In this document: piece by piece, positions 52,321 through 62,124 of the stretch
Layout: each line of letters starts with the position of its first letter
Numbering within the stretch: the first letter of the stretch is position 1
Assembly: GCA_023259375.1 (NCBI GenBank)
Contig: JAHFQC010000006.1
Coordinates: forward strand, 49,625-113,624
Length of the DNA stretch: 64,000 bases
Origin: Alphaproteobacteria bacterium
GTDB lineage: Bacteria; Pseudomonadota; Alphaproteobacteria; Micropepsales; Micropepsaceae
Reading direction: 5' to 3'
The notes under the pieces: generated by a model
Seen by the model: only the letters and a program-made list of their open reading frames with translations
Told to the model about the DNA's origin: nothing
Databases searched by the model: none
Program-made: the position numbers and the translations under genes

Positions 52321-52923
52321 ATGAGTGCACGACATTACCTGTTCGGATTTTCGGGCCGGATCAATCGCGCAAAGATCTGGCTTTGGGTGCTTTTCGCTAT
52401 CGTCGCGGTCATTGCTTCGGTCGTGATCGCGTGCCTGGGATTGGATTGGTCGGCGACGACGGCGGCGCTCAAGGCGCAGCACGGTCACGCGATCGTCGAT
52501 TGGAGCAAGATCCCGAAGCCGGGCTGCAAGGGCACGGTCACGGTTGTGGCAATGATCGCCGTCGGACTGATCTGGATCGCTTATCTGTGGTCGAAGCTGG
52601 CCGTTTACGCCAAGCGCCTGCACGACCGCGGCCGGAGCGCGTGGTGGCTGGTCGTCTATCTGGGCCTGCCGCTGGTGCTGATGGGTTACGCTTGGCATGG
52701 CGCAACGCCATGCTTCATGGCGGGCGTGGCGGCGATTCATCACGGCAGCTGGCCGGGCCGCATTGCGCATTGGCTGTCGTTCCTGATCGGCTTGTGGGTG
52801 TTCATCGACCTGTTCTGCCTCAAAGGCACCAAGGGCGCGAACAAGTACGGCGCCGATCCGCTCGAGCCGAATTGGTGCGATCCGGAAAAGCCGGTGAAGG
52901 GCTGCGTACCGAAGCCCGAATAA
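52321..52923 (+). CDS. DUF805 family membrane protein (paralogue 2)
   Basis: The 200-residue member has RHYLFGFSGRINRAKIWLW, a Trp-rich first helix, a long loop (~50-80), the signature YAKRLHDRGRSAWWLVVYL and the terminal KGTKGANKYGADPLEP, which matches the family's G-x-N-x-YGxDP end. ATG 52321 follows GGGGGAC. An extended N-terminus is possible in frame but lacks the family start. It lies 132 bp before a third paralogue on the same strand. Confidence 0.9.
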   Translation: MSARHYLFGFSGRINRAKIWLWVLFAIVAVIASVVIACLGLDWSATTAALKAQHGHAIVDWSKIPKPGCKGTVTVVAMIAVGLIWIAYLWSKLAVYAKRLHDRGRSAWWLVVYLGLPLVLMGYAWHGATPCFMAGVAAIHHGSWPGRIAHWLSFLIGLWVFIDLFCLKGTKGANKYGADPLEPNWCDPEKPVKGCVPKPE

Positions 52924-53055
52924 TTGTAGCGATCTACGCAACCACGGATCGCATATTCGATCCGTGCCCGGAATTTCGTCGAGGACAAGTCGCCGGCCGC
53001 ATTGCTGGCGGCTCGTTCTTGGGCGATCCTCGCTGCGCCGCGAGGAGGCAGAGGT

Positions 53056-53619
53056 ATGGGTGCGATCCGATTCCTGTTCAGTCCGCACGGACGGATCGAC
53101 CGTCTTGGAATGTGGATCTATGGGGTGGTTTCAGTCCTGGTACCGCTGATCGAGGGGGCGCTCTTCCCGGCGGCGGACAATACGAGGACCTTGGGCCGCG
53201 CCGTCTCGTTTATCGTCTATTGGCCGGCGGCGGGCGCGCCGGTCTATGCGTTCGCGGCGACGGCGCTTGATCTGACGATGTTGTGGGTCGGACTGGCGAT
53301 CACGCTCAAGCGGCTGCACGATCGCGGCAAGAGCGCCGGCTGGCTGGTCCTGATGTGGCTCACACCCTATGTCGCCGAGTATCTCGCGCTCTACCGCCTC
53401 GGCATGATCACCGGATCGACCAGCGCGCCGCCGGTGCTTCCCGGCTGGCTGCTGATCGTCACGATGTTCTTGGGGATGGTCTCGCTGTGGGCCTTCATCG
53501 AGCTGTACTTGCGCCGCGGCGAAGCCGGTACGAACCAGTACGGACCGAGCCCGCTGATCTGGCACGCGCCGACCAAAGCGGCGCCCGCCGGTCCGCAGGA
53601 GAAGGTATCAGGAGACTAG
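53056..53619 (+). CDS. DUF805 family membrane protein (paralogue 3)
   Basis: The 187-residue member has IRFLFSPHGRIDRLGMWIY, helices near 20-40 and 75-95, the signature TLKRLHDRGKSAGWLVLMWL and the end GEAGTNQYGPSPLIW. GAGGAGG and a second GAGG precede the ATG at 53056. The last four bases overlap the convergent trxA stop (53616-53619), so transcription from both sides meets here. Confidence 0.88.
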   Translation: MGAIRFLFSPHGRIDRLGMWIYGVVSVLVPLIEGALFPAADNTRTLGRAVSFIVYWPAAGAPVYAFAATALDLTMLWVGLAITLKRLHDRGKSAGWLVLMWLTPYVAEYLALYRLGMITGSTSAPPVLPGWLLIVTMFLGMVSLWAFIELYLRRGEAGTNQYGPSPLIWHAPTKAAPAGPQEKVSGD

Positions 53620-53939
53620 ATCGAGCTTTCGATCCATTCCTTGATCTTCGACTTGGGCAGGGCGCCGACTTTCGTCGCGGCCACTTGGCCCTGGCTGAAG
53701 ATCATCATGGTCGGGATGCCGCGCACGCCATACTTCTGCGGCGTGGTGGGGTTCTCGTCGATGTTGATCTTGGCGAAGGTGACTTTGTCGCCAAGTTCCG
53801 CCGACAGCTCGTCCAGGGCCGGCGCGATCATGCGGCAAGGTCCGCACCATTCCGCCCAAAAGTCCACCAGAACCGGCTTTCCGGCGCTGAGCACATCGGA
53901 TTGGAACGACGCATCGGTAACTTTGATCGGCGAAGACAT
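53616..53939 (-). CDS. trxA: Thioredoxin
   Basis: The 107-residue cytoplasmic thiol-disulfide reductant has the active site WCGPC (Cys32 and Cys35), buried Asp26 in VLVDFW and the cis-Pro loop VRGIPTMMIF. Length and layout are those of thioredoxin 1. It lies 30 bp upstream of the addA stop region's opposite side in the block tsaE-amgK-murU-addB-addA-trxA, all on the minus strand, with addA ending at 53970. Confidence 0.97.
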   Translation of the reverse strand: MSSPIKVTDASFQSDVLSAGKPVLVDFWAEWCGPCRMIAPALDELSAELGDKVTFAKINIDENPTTPQKYGVRGIPTMMIFSQGQVAATKVGALPKSKIKEWIESSI

Positions 53940-53969
53940 ACGCTATTCCTCGAAGACAACCCGCTATAT

Positions 53970-56900
53970 CTAGGTAGCCCCCCCCACGGGGTCAAGGCGA
54001 GAACGGATACGCCTTGTTTCCGCTTCCAGAAGTTCGTCCGAAAGCGGTGCAAGCACAGGACCTTCCGTCCAGACCAGGGCGCAGGCGATTCGTCGGCCGG
54101 GGAATATTCTTGCCGCGGCGGCACGATAGAGCGCCATCTGGGTTGCGTAGAGCCGCGGGACGTCGCTCTCACGCTTGCCGGTCTTGAAGTCGACGATCAG
54201 CACTTCATCTTCCGTCACGGCAAGCCTGTCGACGCGGCCATGGACGCGCGCGGCAGGGCCGATCTCCGGCAAATCGGCAACCAAAGAGACTTCGGCGCGG
54301 CTGCCGGGTGCGAAGGCCTTGGCAAACGCGGCGTCGCTGATCACGGCGAGGGTTTGTGCGACCAGCAGCTCGGCTTCTGCCGGATCGACCTCGCGGGCGG
54401 CGAGAAAACGTTTGGCAATCGCGGCGCGATCGCGTTCGGCGATATCGGGCAGGCGCGCCAGCATGGCGTGCACCAGAAGGCCGCGCCGTTTGGGCATTTC
54501 GCCGATCAAGGGCGAGCGTTTGGCCGGTTCGTCCATGCCCGCCGCGTCCGAGGGGCGGATCAGCCATGGTGCCGGTTGCTCGGCTTTTGCTGGTGCCGTC
54601 GCCCACGAAGGCAGAACGGTATCGGGCGCCTCCGTCGCGGCTTTGGCACCGACATGAGAAAGGGCGGCTTCACCGAAAACACGCGAGCCGTCTTCGCGCG
54701 CGATCCCCAGCGCTTCGGCGGCGCGTTCGGCCAGCGTGTGCCAGCTCCCGGGTTTGGTGCCTTTCTTGTTTTCGAAGCCGCAGATGACAAGCCGTTCTTT
54801 GGCTCTCGTCAGGGCCACGTACAGAAGGCGGCGATATTCCTTCAGCACCGCCTCATTGGCGGCATCCTTGGCGGCTTTGACGGCTTCGGGCGCGATGTCT
54901 TTGGACACCGGGAACAGCACGGCGTCATCCGTGTACAGCATCTGGCCGTTGGCGGTGGCGTCGTTGGGCAGACGGGTGGTGTCGGGCAGGATGACGATGT
55001 CGGCCTCGAGGCCTTTGGCGCCATGCACCGTCATCACGCGGACTTCATTGCGCCCGCGTTCCATGTCGCGCTTCACTTGGGCGCCGCCGCGTTCGATCCA
55101 GGTGAGAAAACCTTCCAGCGACGGCGTGTACTGGTTCTCGTATTGCAGCGCCAGCGCCAGGAACTCGTCGATGGCGTCATTGGCTTCGGTGCCGAGCCTC
55201 TTCAAGAGCTTCTTGCGTCCGGCGATCAGGGTATGGGCGAAGTACTCGAACGGCGGCATGAAGTCCGCCCGCGCCCGCGCATCGCTGAGCAGCGCATGCG
55301 CCTCGCCGAAGTCGCCGCTGCGGCTTGCGAGTTCGTCCCACAGCGTGCCTTTGCGCGGCTGGGCCAGTTCGTACAGTTGCTCTTCACTGAGGCCGACCAG
55401 CGGCGAGCGCAACAAACAGGCAAGGTTCAGATCGTCTTCCGGCAACAGCGCGAAGCGGCCGAGGGCGATCAGATCCATTACCGCAATCTGCTCCGTCAGC
55501 ACGATGCGGTCGGCGCCCGCGACCGGCACGCCGCGTTCTTTCAGACGCCGGATGATCTCGCTGCCGAACGGTTCGCGCCGCGGCAACAGGATCATGATGT
55601 CGCCCGGCTGGATTGCGTCGGTGTGGCCGGGCAGGGCGGCGTGCGTTGTCAGCCAGCCTTTGATGCGGTCGGCGATCTGTTCGGCGAGGCGCGCCACCGG
55701 ACTGGTTTCGCGCGGCATGTCGACGGGGCGCAGGTCCCAGGGATCGCGCGCCGGGACATCGTCCGGCGTCACCGGCGGCCAGAACTCGACGCAGCCCTTG
55801 AGATCGGTCTTGAGGGCATTGTGCAGGATGGGCGCTCCCGACGAAGTGAGCCCATCGCGGGCGTCATCGGCGGCAAAGGTGGCATCGACGAACTTCAGCA
55901 CCTCTGGTGCCGAGCGCCAGGAATCCTGCAGCGGCTGGTAAAGGAATTCGCGCTGGCCGTCGGCGGCGCGCTTGGCAAAGAACTGCCGCCGCACTTCGAA
56001 CTGCTTCGGATCGGCGCCCTGGAAGCTGAAGATCGACTGTTTCTCGTCGCCCACCGCAAACAGGGTACGCTCGCCGCGCTCGGCGCCTTCACCGGCGAAG
56101 AACTCTTCGGTCAGCTTCTGCACGATGTCCCATTGCAGGCCCGACGTGTCTTGCGCCTCGTCGATCAGGACATGGTCGATGCCGTTGTCGAGTTTGTACT
56201 GCACCCAGGCGGAACCATGCGCATGAAGCAGCCCATGCGTCCGCACAATCAGGTCGTCATAGTCGAGCCGGTTGCGCGCGCGTTTCTCAGCGGCATAGAC
56301 GTCGCGCACCGCGTGGATCACGGTCAGTGCCGCTTCGGCCAGAGCGGCGGCTTTCACCGCTTTAAGCCGGGCCTTGGCCGCAATCGCGCGTTCGCCCAGC
56401 GACGCCAGCCATTCGCCGAGATCGGGCCGCGCGTCCATCAGTTTCTTGGTCGCCAGCACTTTGCGCAGCGCGCCTTCCGACGTCAGCAGTACGCCGCAGA
56501 GACCGTCGAACTGTTCCAGTTCGCTGAGCAATTCCTTCGCCGCCGCCAACGCCGCGCTGCGGTCCTGATCGCCCTTGGTGCCACCGGCAAGCCAAGCGAT
56601 GGATGCCTTCAGCTTTTCCTCTTCGTCCTTGAGGACCTTGCAGAAGTCACCGGTGATCGTATCGATGGAGTCGTCCGGCCCGGCGCCGTGCGCAGCCCTG
56701 AGCAATGGCCCCCACTCATCGTCTCCCGCGTTCGCAAAAAACGCATCCAGCCTGCCGCGGTCGGCGCCCAAGGCGCAGCGCAGAAGCTGATCGAGTTTGT
56801 TGTCGCTGACATGGGTGACAAGGTGAGCGATGGCGGCCTCAAGTGCATCGTCGCCGGTCCCGGCGCGTTCGAACACCCGCGCGCGCGCCGCCGCCATCAG

Positions 56901-57329
56901 GTCCGCTGCCGAACGGTCGTCGAGCACATCGAAGGCCGGGGGTACGCCCGCTTCGAGCGGAAAGCGCTTGAGCACGTATTGGCAGAAGGCGTGGATGGTC
57001 TGGATTTTCAATCCGCCCGGAGTTTCGAGCGCTTTCGCAAACAACCGCCGCGCTTCCCGCAACTGTTCTTTGCCGCCGGGATCGGCGCCGACCTTGGTGA
57101 TCTTCTCGGCCAGCGCGGAGTCCGACAGCATCGACCATTCGCCGAGTTGCGTGAACAGCCGACCCGCCATTTCGGCCGCCGCGGCCTTGGTATAGGTGAG
57201 ACACAGAATGCGTTCCGGCGGCGCGCCCGCGAGCAGCAAACGCGTCACGCGATTGGCGAGGGTGTAGGTCTTGCCGGCGCCGGCATTGGCGGCAACCCAG
57301 GCGGAGACGCGCGGATCGGATGCGTTCAT
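53970..57329 (-). CDS. addA: Double-strand break repair helicase-nuclease AddA
   Basis: The 1119-residue subunit of the AddAB (RecBCD-equivalent) complex has a UvrD/SF1 helicase domain. Walker A is NAGAGKT (residues 15-21), LCLTYTKAAAAEM is motif Ia, LIDEAQDTSGLQW is the Walker B/motif II, and VMTVHGAKGLEADIV and YVALTRAKERL are motifs V and VI. The C-terminal nuclease motif VDFKTGKR lies near residue 1045. The ATG at 57329 overlaps the addB stop (ATGA), which fixes the start over upstream in-frame alternatives. Confidence 0.96.
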   Translation of the reverse strand: MNASDPRVSAWVAANAGAGKTYTLANRVTRLLLAGAPPERILCLTYTKAAAAEMAGRLFTQLGEWSMLSDSALAEKITKVGADPGGKEQLREARRLFAKALETPGGLKIQTIHAFCQYVLKRFPLEAGVPPAFDVLDDRSAADLMAAARARVFERAGTGDDALEAAIAHLVTHVSDNKLDQLLRCALGADRGRLDAFFANAGDDEWGPLLRAAHGAGPDDSIDTITGDFCKVLKDEEEKLKASIAWLAGGTKGDQDRSAALAAAKELLSELEQFDGLCGVLLTSEGALRKVLATKKLMDARPDLGEWLASLGERAIAAKARLKAVKAAALAEAALTVIHAVRDVYAAEKRARNRLDYDDLIVRTHGLLHAHGSAWVQYKLDNGIDHVLIDEAQDTSGLQWDIVQKLTEEFFAGEGAERGERTLFAVGDEKQSIFSFQGADPKQFEVRRQFFAKRAADGQREFLYQPLQDSWRSAPEVLKFVDATFAADDARDGLTSSGAPILHNALKTDLKGCVEFWPPVTPDDVPARDPWDLRPVDMPRETSPVARLAEQIADRIKGWLTTHAALPGHTDAIQPGDIMILLPRREPFGSEIIRRLKERGVPVAGADRIVLTEQIAVMDLIALGRFALLPEDDLNLACLLRSPLVGLSEEQLYELAQPRKGTLWDELASRSGDFGEAHALLSDARARADFMPPFEYFAHTLIAGRKKLLKRLGTEANDAIDEFLALALQYENQYTPSLEGFLTWIERGGAQVKRDMERGRNEVRVMTVHGAKGLEADIVILPDTTRLPNDATANGQMLYTDDAVLFPVSKDIAPEAVKAAKDAANEAVLKEYRRLLYVALTRAKERLVICGFENKKGTKPGSWHTLAERAAEALGIAREDGSRVFGEAALSHVGAKAATEAPDTVLPSWATAPAKAEQPAPWLIRPSDAAGMDEPAKRSPLIGEMPKRRGLLVHAMLARLPDIAERDRAAIAKRFLAAREVDPAEAELLVAQTLAVISDAAFAKAFAPGSRAEVSLVADLPEIGPAARVHGRVDRLAVTEDEVLIVDFKTGKRESDVPRLYATQMALYRAAAARIFPGRRIACALVWTEGPVLAPLSDELLEAETRRIRSRLDPVGGAT

Positions 57330-60250
57330 TCCCCGCTCCATCCGCTCATCGACCATTCGCGCACGCGCGCCAGATGATCGTAATCGCCTTCGGTATCGAG
57401 ATGCACCGGCGCGACGCGGGATTCGTATCCGGTGTCGGCGAGATCGAACAGGGCCACGCGCCCTTTCAGCCGGTCGAGCGCGGCTGTGGAGAGTTCCACC
57501 GCATCGGCTTTGACGGCCTTCACTTTGCCCGGATCGGCGGCGCCGCTGATCTGGATATAGGAGAATTCGGACGGCGCCATCGCGGGCACTCCCGCAAAGC
57601 CGCCCGCCGTCAGGATCGCGCCTTCAAGCGGCAATTGCGGCGACAGCAGAACTTTCACCTGATCGCCGCTTGGCGGCGTGCCGGTCTTGTAATCGATGAT
57701 CGCCGCGCCGCCTGCCTTCAAACGGTCGATCCGGTCGGCGATGCCATGCAGTTTGAACACGCCGGCGCCAACGGAGAAATCGAGCGCGCCGCGTACTTCC
57801 AGGAAGCTCTCGGCAATCAGCGGACGGCGTTGAGTTTCGAGATCGACGAACCATTCCGCTGCGCGCAGGAACCGCGGCCGCCATACTGCCGTTACGGCGC
57901 GCGGCAATGCCATTTCCTCGAACACTTCGTCGACAATCCCGGCGATCTTGTCGCCGGAAGGCGTTTCGGCATGACGGCGCACGAAGCGCTCAAGCACGGC
58001 GTGAAACGCCGAGCCGCGTTCGAGATATCCGATATCGGCGTCCTGCGGATCGAGCGGGCGCAGGCGCAGGATTTTCTTGGCGTAGATTGTATAAGGATCG
58101 CGCACCCAGCGTTCGACATCAGTGACCGACATCTCGCGTGGCCGCACCGCCACCGGCGGCTTGGGATAGGGCGGCCGTTCTGGCTGCGGCGTACCGGGAT
58201 CGGCAAGGCGGGCGGCAATCGCGCTGTACTTCGGATCGAGCGCCAGTTTCTCGGTGATGCCAAGGCCGCGGGTCAATTGCTGCAAGCGCTGGATCCAGCG
58301 CGAGGCGACCATTGGCGTGCCTTCGGATTTCTGCGCCCTTGTCAGCACCACGCGCGGCGCGGCGGCCAGCGTCGCGAAATCGTGCGCCGACAGGCCGATG
58401 GCGCGTTCCGGCTGTTCCAGCCCCAGCGTCGCCCGCATCGGCCGCGAGAACCACGGATCGTCGGTTGCTGCCGCCGGCCACGAACCTTCGTTCAAGCCAC
58501 CGAGGATCACGAGATCGAAGCTTTGCAGCCGGGATTCCAGCGGTCCCAAAATGGCCAGCCGCGGATGCTTGCCGTAACTCGGCCGCACCGGCACTTCGTT
58601 CATCATCTCGCGCAAGAGCGGTGCGTAAGAGCCGGTTTCGATATCGGGTAGATCACTCGCCGCATCCGCCAGATCGCGGATGAAATCATTCGCCGCCGAT
58701 CCGTCGGAGCCATTCCACAAGGTCGGCGCCAGCGCGTCCGCGGCATCGATATACGCCTTGAGGATCGCGTTGAGCGGCGCTTCGGCCGTCGCCAAGGCCG
58801 TTTCGAATAGCAGCAGCGTTTCGACCACTTTGGCGAACCAGTGCTGCAAGGCGGCCGGTGCTTCGCGTAAGGCTTTCGATATTCCGGCAAGACCCGCATC
58901 GGGGCGTGGGCCGCGCAAGGCGATGTCGAGCGCGCGCGCCATGCGGCGGAATTCGCCTGCCTCCATGCCCAGCGTCGCCAGCGGATGTTTCAATAGCGCC
59001 AGAAGCGGGATCGGTGCAAAGCCTTCGTCGGCGGCTTCGGCCAACAGGCACAGGAACGAACCAGCCGGCATACGGGGCAGGGAGCGGCCCGCGGAGTCGT
59101 CGATGGCGATATCCCAGCGCGACAGTTCCGCCGTCACGCGCCGCGCCAAGCCGCGGTCGCGGGTGACCAGCGCTGCGCGCCGCTCGGGCGTCTCCAATGC
59201 TTCGCGCAGCATCAAGGCGATGATCGCCGCTTCTTCGGCCGGATCGGCGGCTTCGAACAGCGCGAGGCCGTCCGTGTTTGGTGGATCGAGGCTTTCGGCC
59301 AGCGCCCGCCACGCATCGGTCGTCGGTGCCGGACGCAGCACTTCGCGCAGCAGCCGCTCGCGTTCGGCGGAGGCGGCGACATCGGTCCAGTCCTCGACTT
59401 CGTCGCGGCGGACCTCCATATGCACCAGAAGCTGCTTCAGCGAGAACTGCGGATGGTTCGGTTCCATCCGTTCCCAACTATCGGCATCGAGATCGCGGTC
59501 GAGTCCGGGCAGCACCACATATCCGTTCGGCAGGCGTGCGATGATGCTGAGCAGGTCGGCGGTGGCGGGAATGGAGCCGGTCGAGCCCGCCGCCACGATC
59601 GGCCGATCGGGCGGGTTCTGTTCAAGACGTTCGGCCAACGCCCGCAGCGCGCGATTGCGATGGTCGGCGGGATTGATCGCGCCTTCCTGTTCGAGCAGCG
59701 GCGGCCACACCTTGTCGATGATGGAGAGAAAATCCTTCACCTCGGCCCAATGTTCGGCGAGCGAGGCGGGGGCGAGATCATCGAGTTTGCTGAGGTCAGC
59801 GCCTTGCCGCTCCACTTCGTCCATCACCGACGCCAGACTGCGCGACAGCGTCGCCGCCTGCCCGAAAGTCATGGTGCCGCCGTCGCGCCCGTGGCTCCAG
59901 CGCCGGATCAGGGCGGCGAGCAGCAAACGGCGGCGCAAGGGTGCAATCGCCGGCGGCAGATCCAGCGCCTCGGCACCGGTATCCAGCAGCAGTTCGTCTT
60001 CGTCGACATCGCCGAGCGGACGGAATTCGGGCAGGAGAACCGCTCCGCCGGCTTCACGGGCGAAAATCTCGGCGATGCTGCGCGCCGCGCGCCGGGTCGG
60101 CAGATAGATGGTGACATCGGCGAGCGCCACCGCGTCGGTGCCGATGCGCTGCAGCAGTCCTCGCGCCAGAGCGGCCGAGAACGGCACACTTGCCGGGATG
60201 GTGAAGATCTTGGCGCGCCCGCGCGGAATTTCTGTCGTGTCGCGCTTCAT
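57326..60250 (-). CDS. addB: Double-strand break repair protein AddB
   Basis: This is the 974-residue partner of AddA. The N-terminal half is a helicase-like fold (VTIYLPTRRAARSIAEIF; LGDVDEDELLL), typical of the alphaproteobacterial AddB, which lacks a canonical Walker A. The C-terminal PD-(D/E)xK nuclease holds AAIIDYKTGTPPSGDQVKVL near residue 850. No four-Cys iron-sulfur signature of firmicute AddB is seen. It overlaps addA by 4 bp and follows murU by 39 bp. Confidence 0.94.
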   Translation of the reverse strand: MKRDTTEIPRGRAKIFTIPASVPFSAALARGLLQRIGTDAVALADVTIYLPTRRAARSIAEIFAREAGGAVLLPEFRPLGDVDEDELLLDTGAEALDLPPAIAPLRRRLLLAALIRRWSHGRDGGTMTFGQAATLSRSLASVMDEVERQGADLSKLDDLAPASLAEHWAEVKDFLSIIDKVWPPLLEQEGAINPADHRNRALRALAERLEQNPPDRPIVAAGSTGSIPATADLLSIIARLPNGYVVLPGLDRDLDADSWERMEPNHPQFSLKQLLVHMEVRRDEVEDWTDVAASAERERLLREVLRPAPTTDAWRALAESLDPPNTDGLALFEAADPAEEAAIIALMLREALETPERRAALVTRDRGLARRVTAELSRWDIAIDDSAGRSLPRMPAGSFLCLLAEAADEGFAPIPLLALLKHPLATLGMEAGEFRRMARALDIALRGPRPDAGLAGISKALREAPAALQHWFAKVVETLLLFETALATAEAPLNAILKAYIDAADALAPTLWNGSDGSAANDFIRDLADAASDLPDIETGSYAPLLREMMNEVPVRPSYGKHPRLAILGPLESRLQSFDLVILGGLNEGSWPAAATDDPWFSRPMRATLGLEQPERAIGLSAHDFATLAAAPRVVLTRAQKSEGTPMVASRWIQRLQQLTRGLGITEKLALDPKYSAIAARLADPGTPQPERPPYPKPPVAVRPREMSVTDVERWVRDPYTIYAKKILRLRPLDPQDADIGYLERGSAFHAVLERFVRRHAETPSGDKIAGIVDEVFEEMALPRAVTAVWRPRFLRAAEWFVDLETQRRPLIAESFLEVRGALDFSVGAGVFKLHGIADRIDRLKAGGAAIIDYKTGTPPSGDQVKVLLSPQLPLEGAILTAGGFAGVPAMAPSEFSYIQISGAADPGKVKAVKADAVELSTAALDRLKGRVALFDLADTGYESRVAPVHLDTEGDYDHLARVREWSMSGWSGE

Positions 60251-60289
60251 TGTCCGAAAACCGCTTCGCCCTGGTCAGGGAAGCACTTC

Positions 60290-61015
60290 TTAGGCCGCGG
60301 GAGCAAGTTCGCTGAGATAGTCCTCGGCCTCCGCGACCGCTTGGGGCGTACCGACATGGATCCAGGTGCCATCCAGGCGAATGCCGAACATGCGCTCTTT
60401 TTCGATGGCCCGGTCCCACATCACGTTGGTCGAGAACCCGCCCTCGGGTGGATTGTCAAACAGGCGCGGATGGACGATCTGCACGCCCGGGAAGGCGAAG
60501 GGCGACACACGGCCGGGCGGAACGCGGCTCAAATGGCCCAGGGAGTCCATCATGAAGTCGCCGACGCCTTCATAACCCTTGGAGTTGATCAGCGGCACGA
60601 CCAGGAGCAGCGCGTCCATGTTTTCCGGGTCCCAGCGCTTCTTCATCTGCTCCAGCGCCGAACCGTAGCCTTCGACCCAGATGGTATCCGAGTTGTGGAT
60701 GAAGAACGGCTCCTCGCCGAAGTAATGCAGCGCCCGGGCGACGCCGCCGCCGGTGCCCAAGAGGCCGTCGCTCTCGTCGGAGTAGATGATCTCGACATCC
60801 TTGCGATGGGCAAGGTGCTCTTTGATCATCTCGGCCTTGTAGTGGAGATTGACGACGAGCGTGTTGACACCGGCTGCAACCAGCCGGTCGATGGCATGAT
60901 CGATCAGCGCCTTTCCGGCGACTTCGACCAGCGGCTTGGGACGCGTGTCGGTCAACGGCCTCATGCGGGTGCCTAGGCCCGCAGCCATGATCATCGCACG
61001 CGTCGGTAAACTCAT
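60290..61015 (-). CDS. murU: MurNAc-1-phosphate uridylyltransferase-like nucleotidyltransferase
   Basis: The 241-residue nucleotidyltransferase begins RAMIMAAGLGTRMRPLTDTR, the G-x-G-T/S-R-x-x-P-x-T NTP-binding signature. PKPLVEVAGKALI follows, and FIHNSDTIWVEG holds the metal-binding Asp. Together with the AmgK-like kinase (overlap 4 bp) it matches the peptidoglycan-recycling route that turns MurNAc into UDP-MurNAc and bypasses de novo MurA/MurB synthesis. The substrate assignment is by family and pairing. Confidence 0.88.
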   Translation of the reverse strand: MSLPTRAMIMAAGLGTRMRPLTDTRPKPLVEVAGKALIDHAIDRLVAAGVNTLVVNLHYKAEMIKEHLAHRKDVEIIYSDESDGLLGTGGGVARALHYFGEEPFFIHNSDTIWVEGYGSALEQMKKRWDPENMDALLLVVPLINSKGYEGVGDFMMDSLGHLSRVPPGRVSPFAFPGVQIVHPRLFDNPPEGGFSTNVMWDRAIEKERMFGIRLDGTWIHVGTPQAVAEAEDYLSELAPAA

Positions 61016-62124
61016 CTCTTGCTCCCTATGTCCGGGACGCCACGCGCCGCGAACGGTATCGTCCGATCATACCATGATTTGAGCCCCGACAAGGCCGGAT
61101 GCGCAAGATCGTTATTCAGATACGACCACACTCTGGGCAGAAGGTCGAGATAGCGGGCCTTGCCGTCGCGCCGGAACAGCCGTGCAAAAATGCCGACAAT
61201 CTTGGTATTGCGCTGCGCCGCGTAGACCGCCATCTCCAGCGCGAACGCGGCTTCGTCGACTGGGGTCCCTTGTTCCTGCATTTTGTTAAGATAATGCGAC
61301 AGGGTGAGCTTGCCGGTTTCCGCCGAGACGTCGCGACGGGCATCTTCGACCAGCGAGATCATGTCGTAAGCGGGTGACCCGGCGACACCATCCTGGAAGT
61401 CGATCAGCCCTACGCGAGCGGCGCCATCGCGTCCCGGCATCCACATCAGGTTCTGGGCGTGATAGTCGCGATGCACAAATACCGGGCGGGTGGCCAGCAC
61501 CGGCGCCAGCGCTTCGCGCCATAGGCCATGGAACTCGGAGATTTCGTCTGCGGTCGCGGCGCGGCCGAGGCCGACCGGGAAGAACCACTCGGTCAGCAAA
61601 TCCACTTCCGCCATCAGCGCGGTCTCGTCGTAGGCGTGCAGCGGCTTGTCGGGTGGCAAAACGGCCGGAGCGGCATGGGCGTGAATGCGGGCGAGCACCT
61701 CGGCGGCGCCTTCGTAGAGCGCGCGCTCGGAAACGCCTTTGGCCAGGGAGTCGGTAAACAGATCGGCGCCGAGGTCTTCCATCAGCACATAGCCGTTCGG
61801 CGCATCGGCGTCGTAGATCTCGGGCGCACTGAGGCCGAGGCTATGGAGGTAATTCGCAGCCGCCACGAAGCGGCCGCAGTCGGCGCCGGCGAGACGCGCG
61901 ACGGCGTTGTAGCCGAGGGCCTTGCGCTCCTCTGGTGTGGCGTTCGCGGCAGCCGTGGGGGCTTCGGCGCCTTGGGGCTGGTCCATCAGAAGCGCGGTCT
62001 GATCGCCCCGGCGCAGCCGGATATAGCGGCGGGTGGAGGCATCGCCGGTCAGCGGAATGCGTTCGGCGTCGGCCCAGCCGGCGTTGCGGAGAAAATCTTC
62101 GAAGGAACGATCAGACACGGACAT
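61012..62124 (-). CDS. amgK: N-acetylmuramate/N-acetylglucosamine kinase AmgK-like phosphotransferase
   Basis: The 370-residue protein of the aminoglycoside phosphotransferase fold has the nucleotide loop LTGDASTRRYIRLR, the catalytic loop FVHRDYHAQNLMW (Asp) and the metal site VGLIDFQDGVAGSPAYD. The family member beside murU and tsaE phosphorylates the anomeric carbon of MurNAc or GlcNAc in cell-wall recycling. Its start lies directly against the tsaE stop, and its stop overlaps murU. Confidence 0.88.
   Translation of the reverse strand: MSVSDRSFEDFLRNAGWADAERIPLTGDASTRRYIRLRRGDQTALLMDQPQGAEAPTAAANATPEERKALGYNAVARLAGADCGRFVAAANYLHSLGLSAPEIYDADAPNGYVLMEDLGADLFTDSLAKGVSERALYEGAAEVLARIHAHAAPAVLPPDKPLHAYDETALMAEVDLLTEWFFPVGLGRAATADEISEFHGLWREALAPVLATRPVFVHRDYHAQNLMWMPGRDGAARVGLIDFQDGVAGSPAYDMISLVEDARRDVSAETGKLTLSHYLNKMQEQGTPVDEAAFALEMAVYAAQRNTKIVGIFARLFRRDGKARYLDLLPRVWSYLNNDLAHPALSGLKSWYDRTIPFAARGVPDIGSKR

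Noticed and set aside
54000..54050. TTTCCGCTTCCAGAAG...GTCCGAAAGCGG as another intergenic repeat copy
   Set aside because: It lies inside the addA coding region and matches only a short part of the repeat.
53283..57377. 1364-codon plus-strand ORF opposite addA and trxA
   Set aside because: A high-GC antisense shadow; the minus strand carries clear AddA and thioredoxin motifs.
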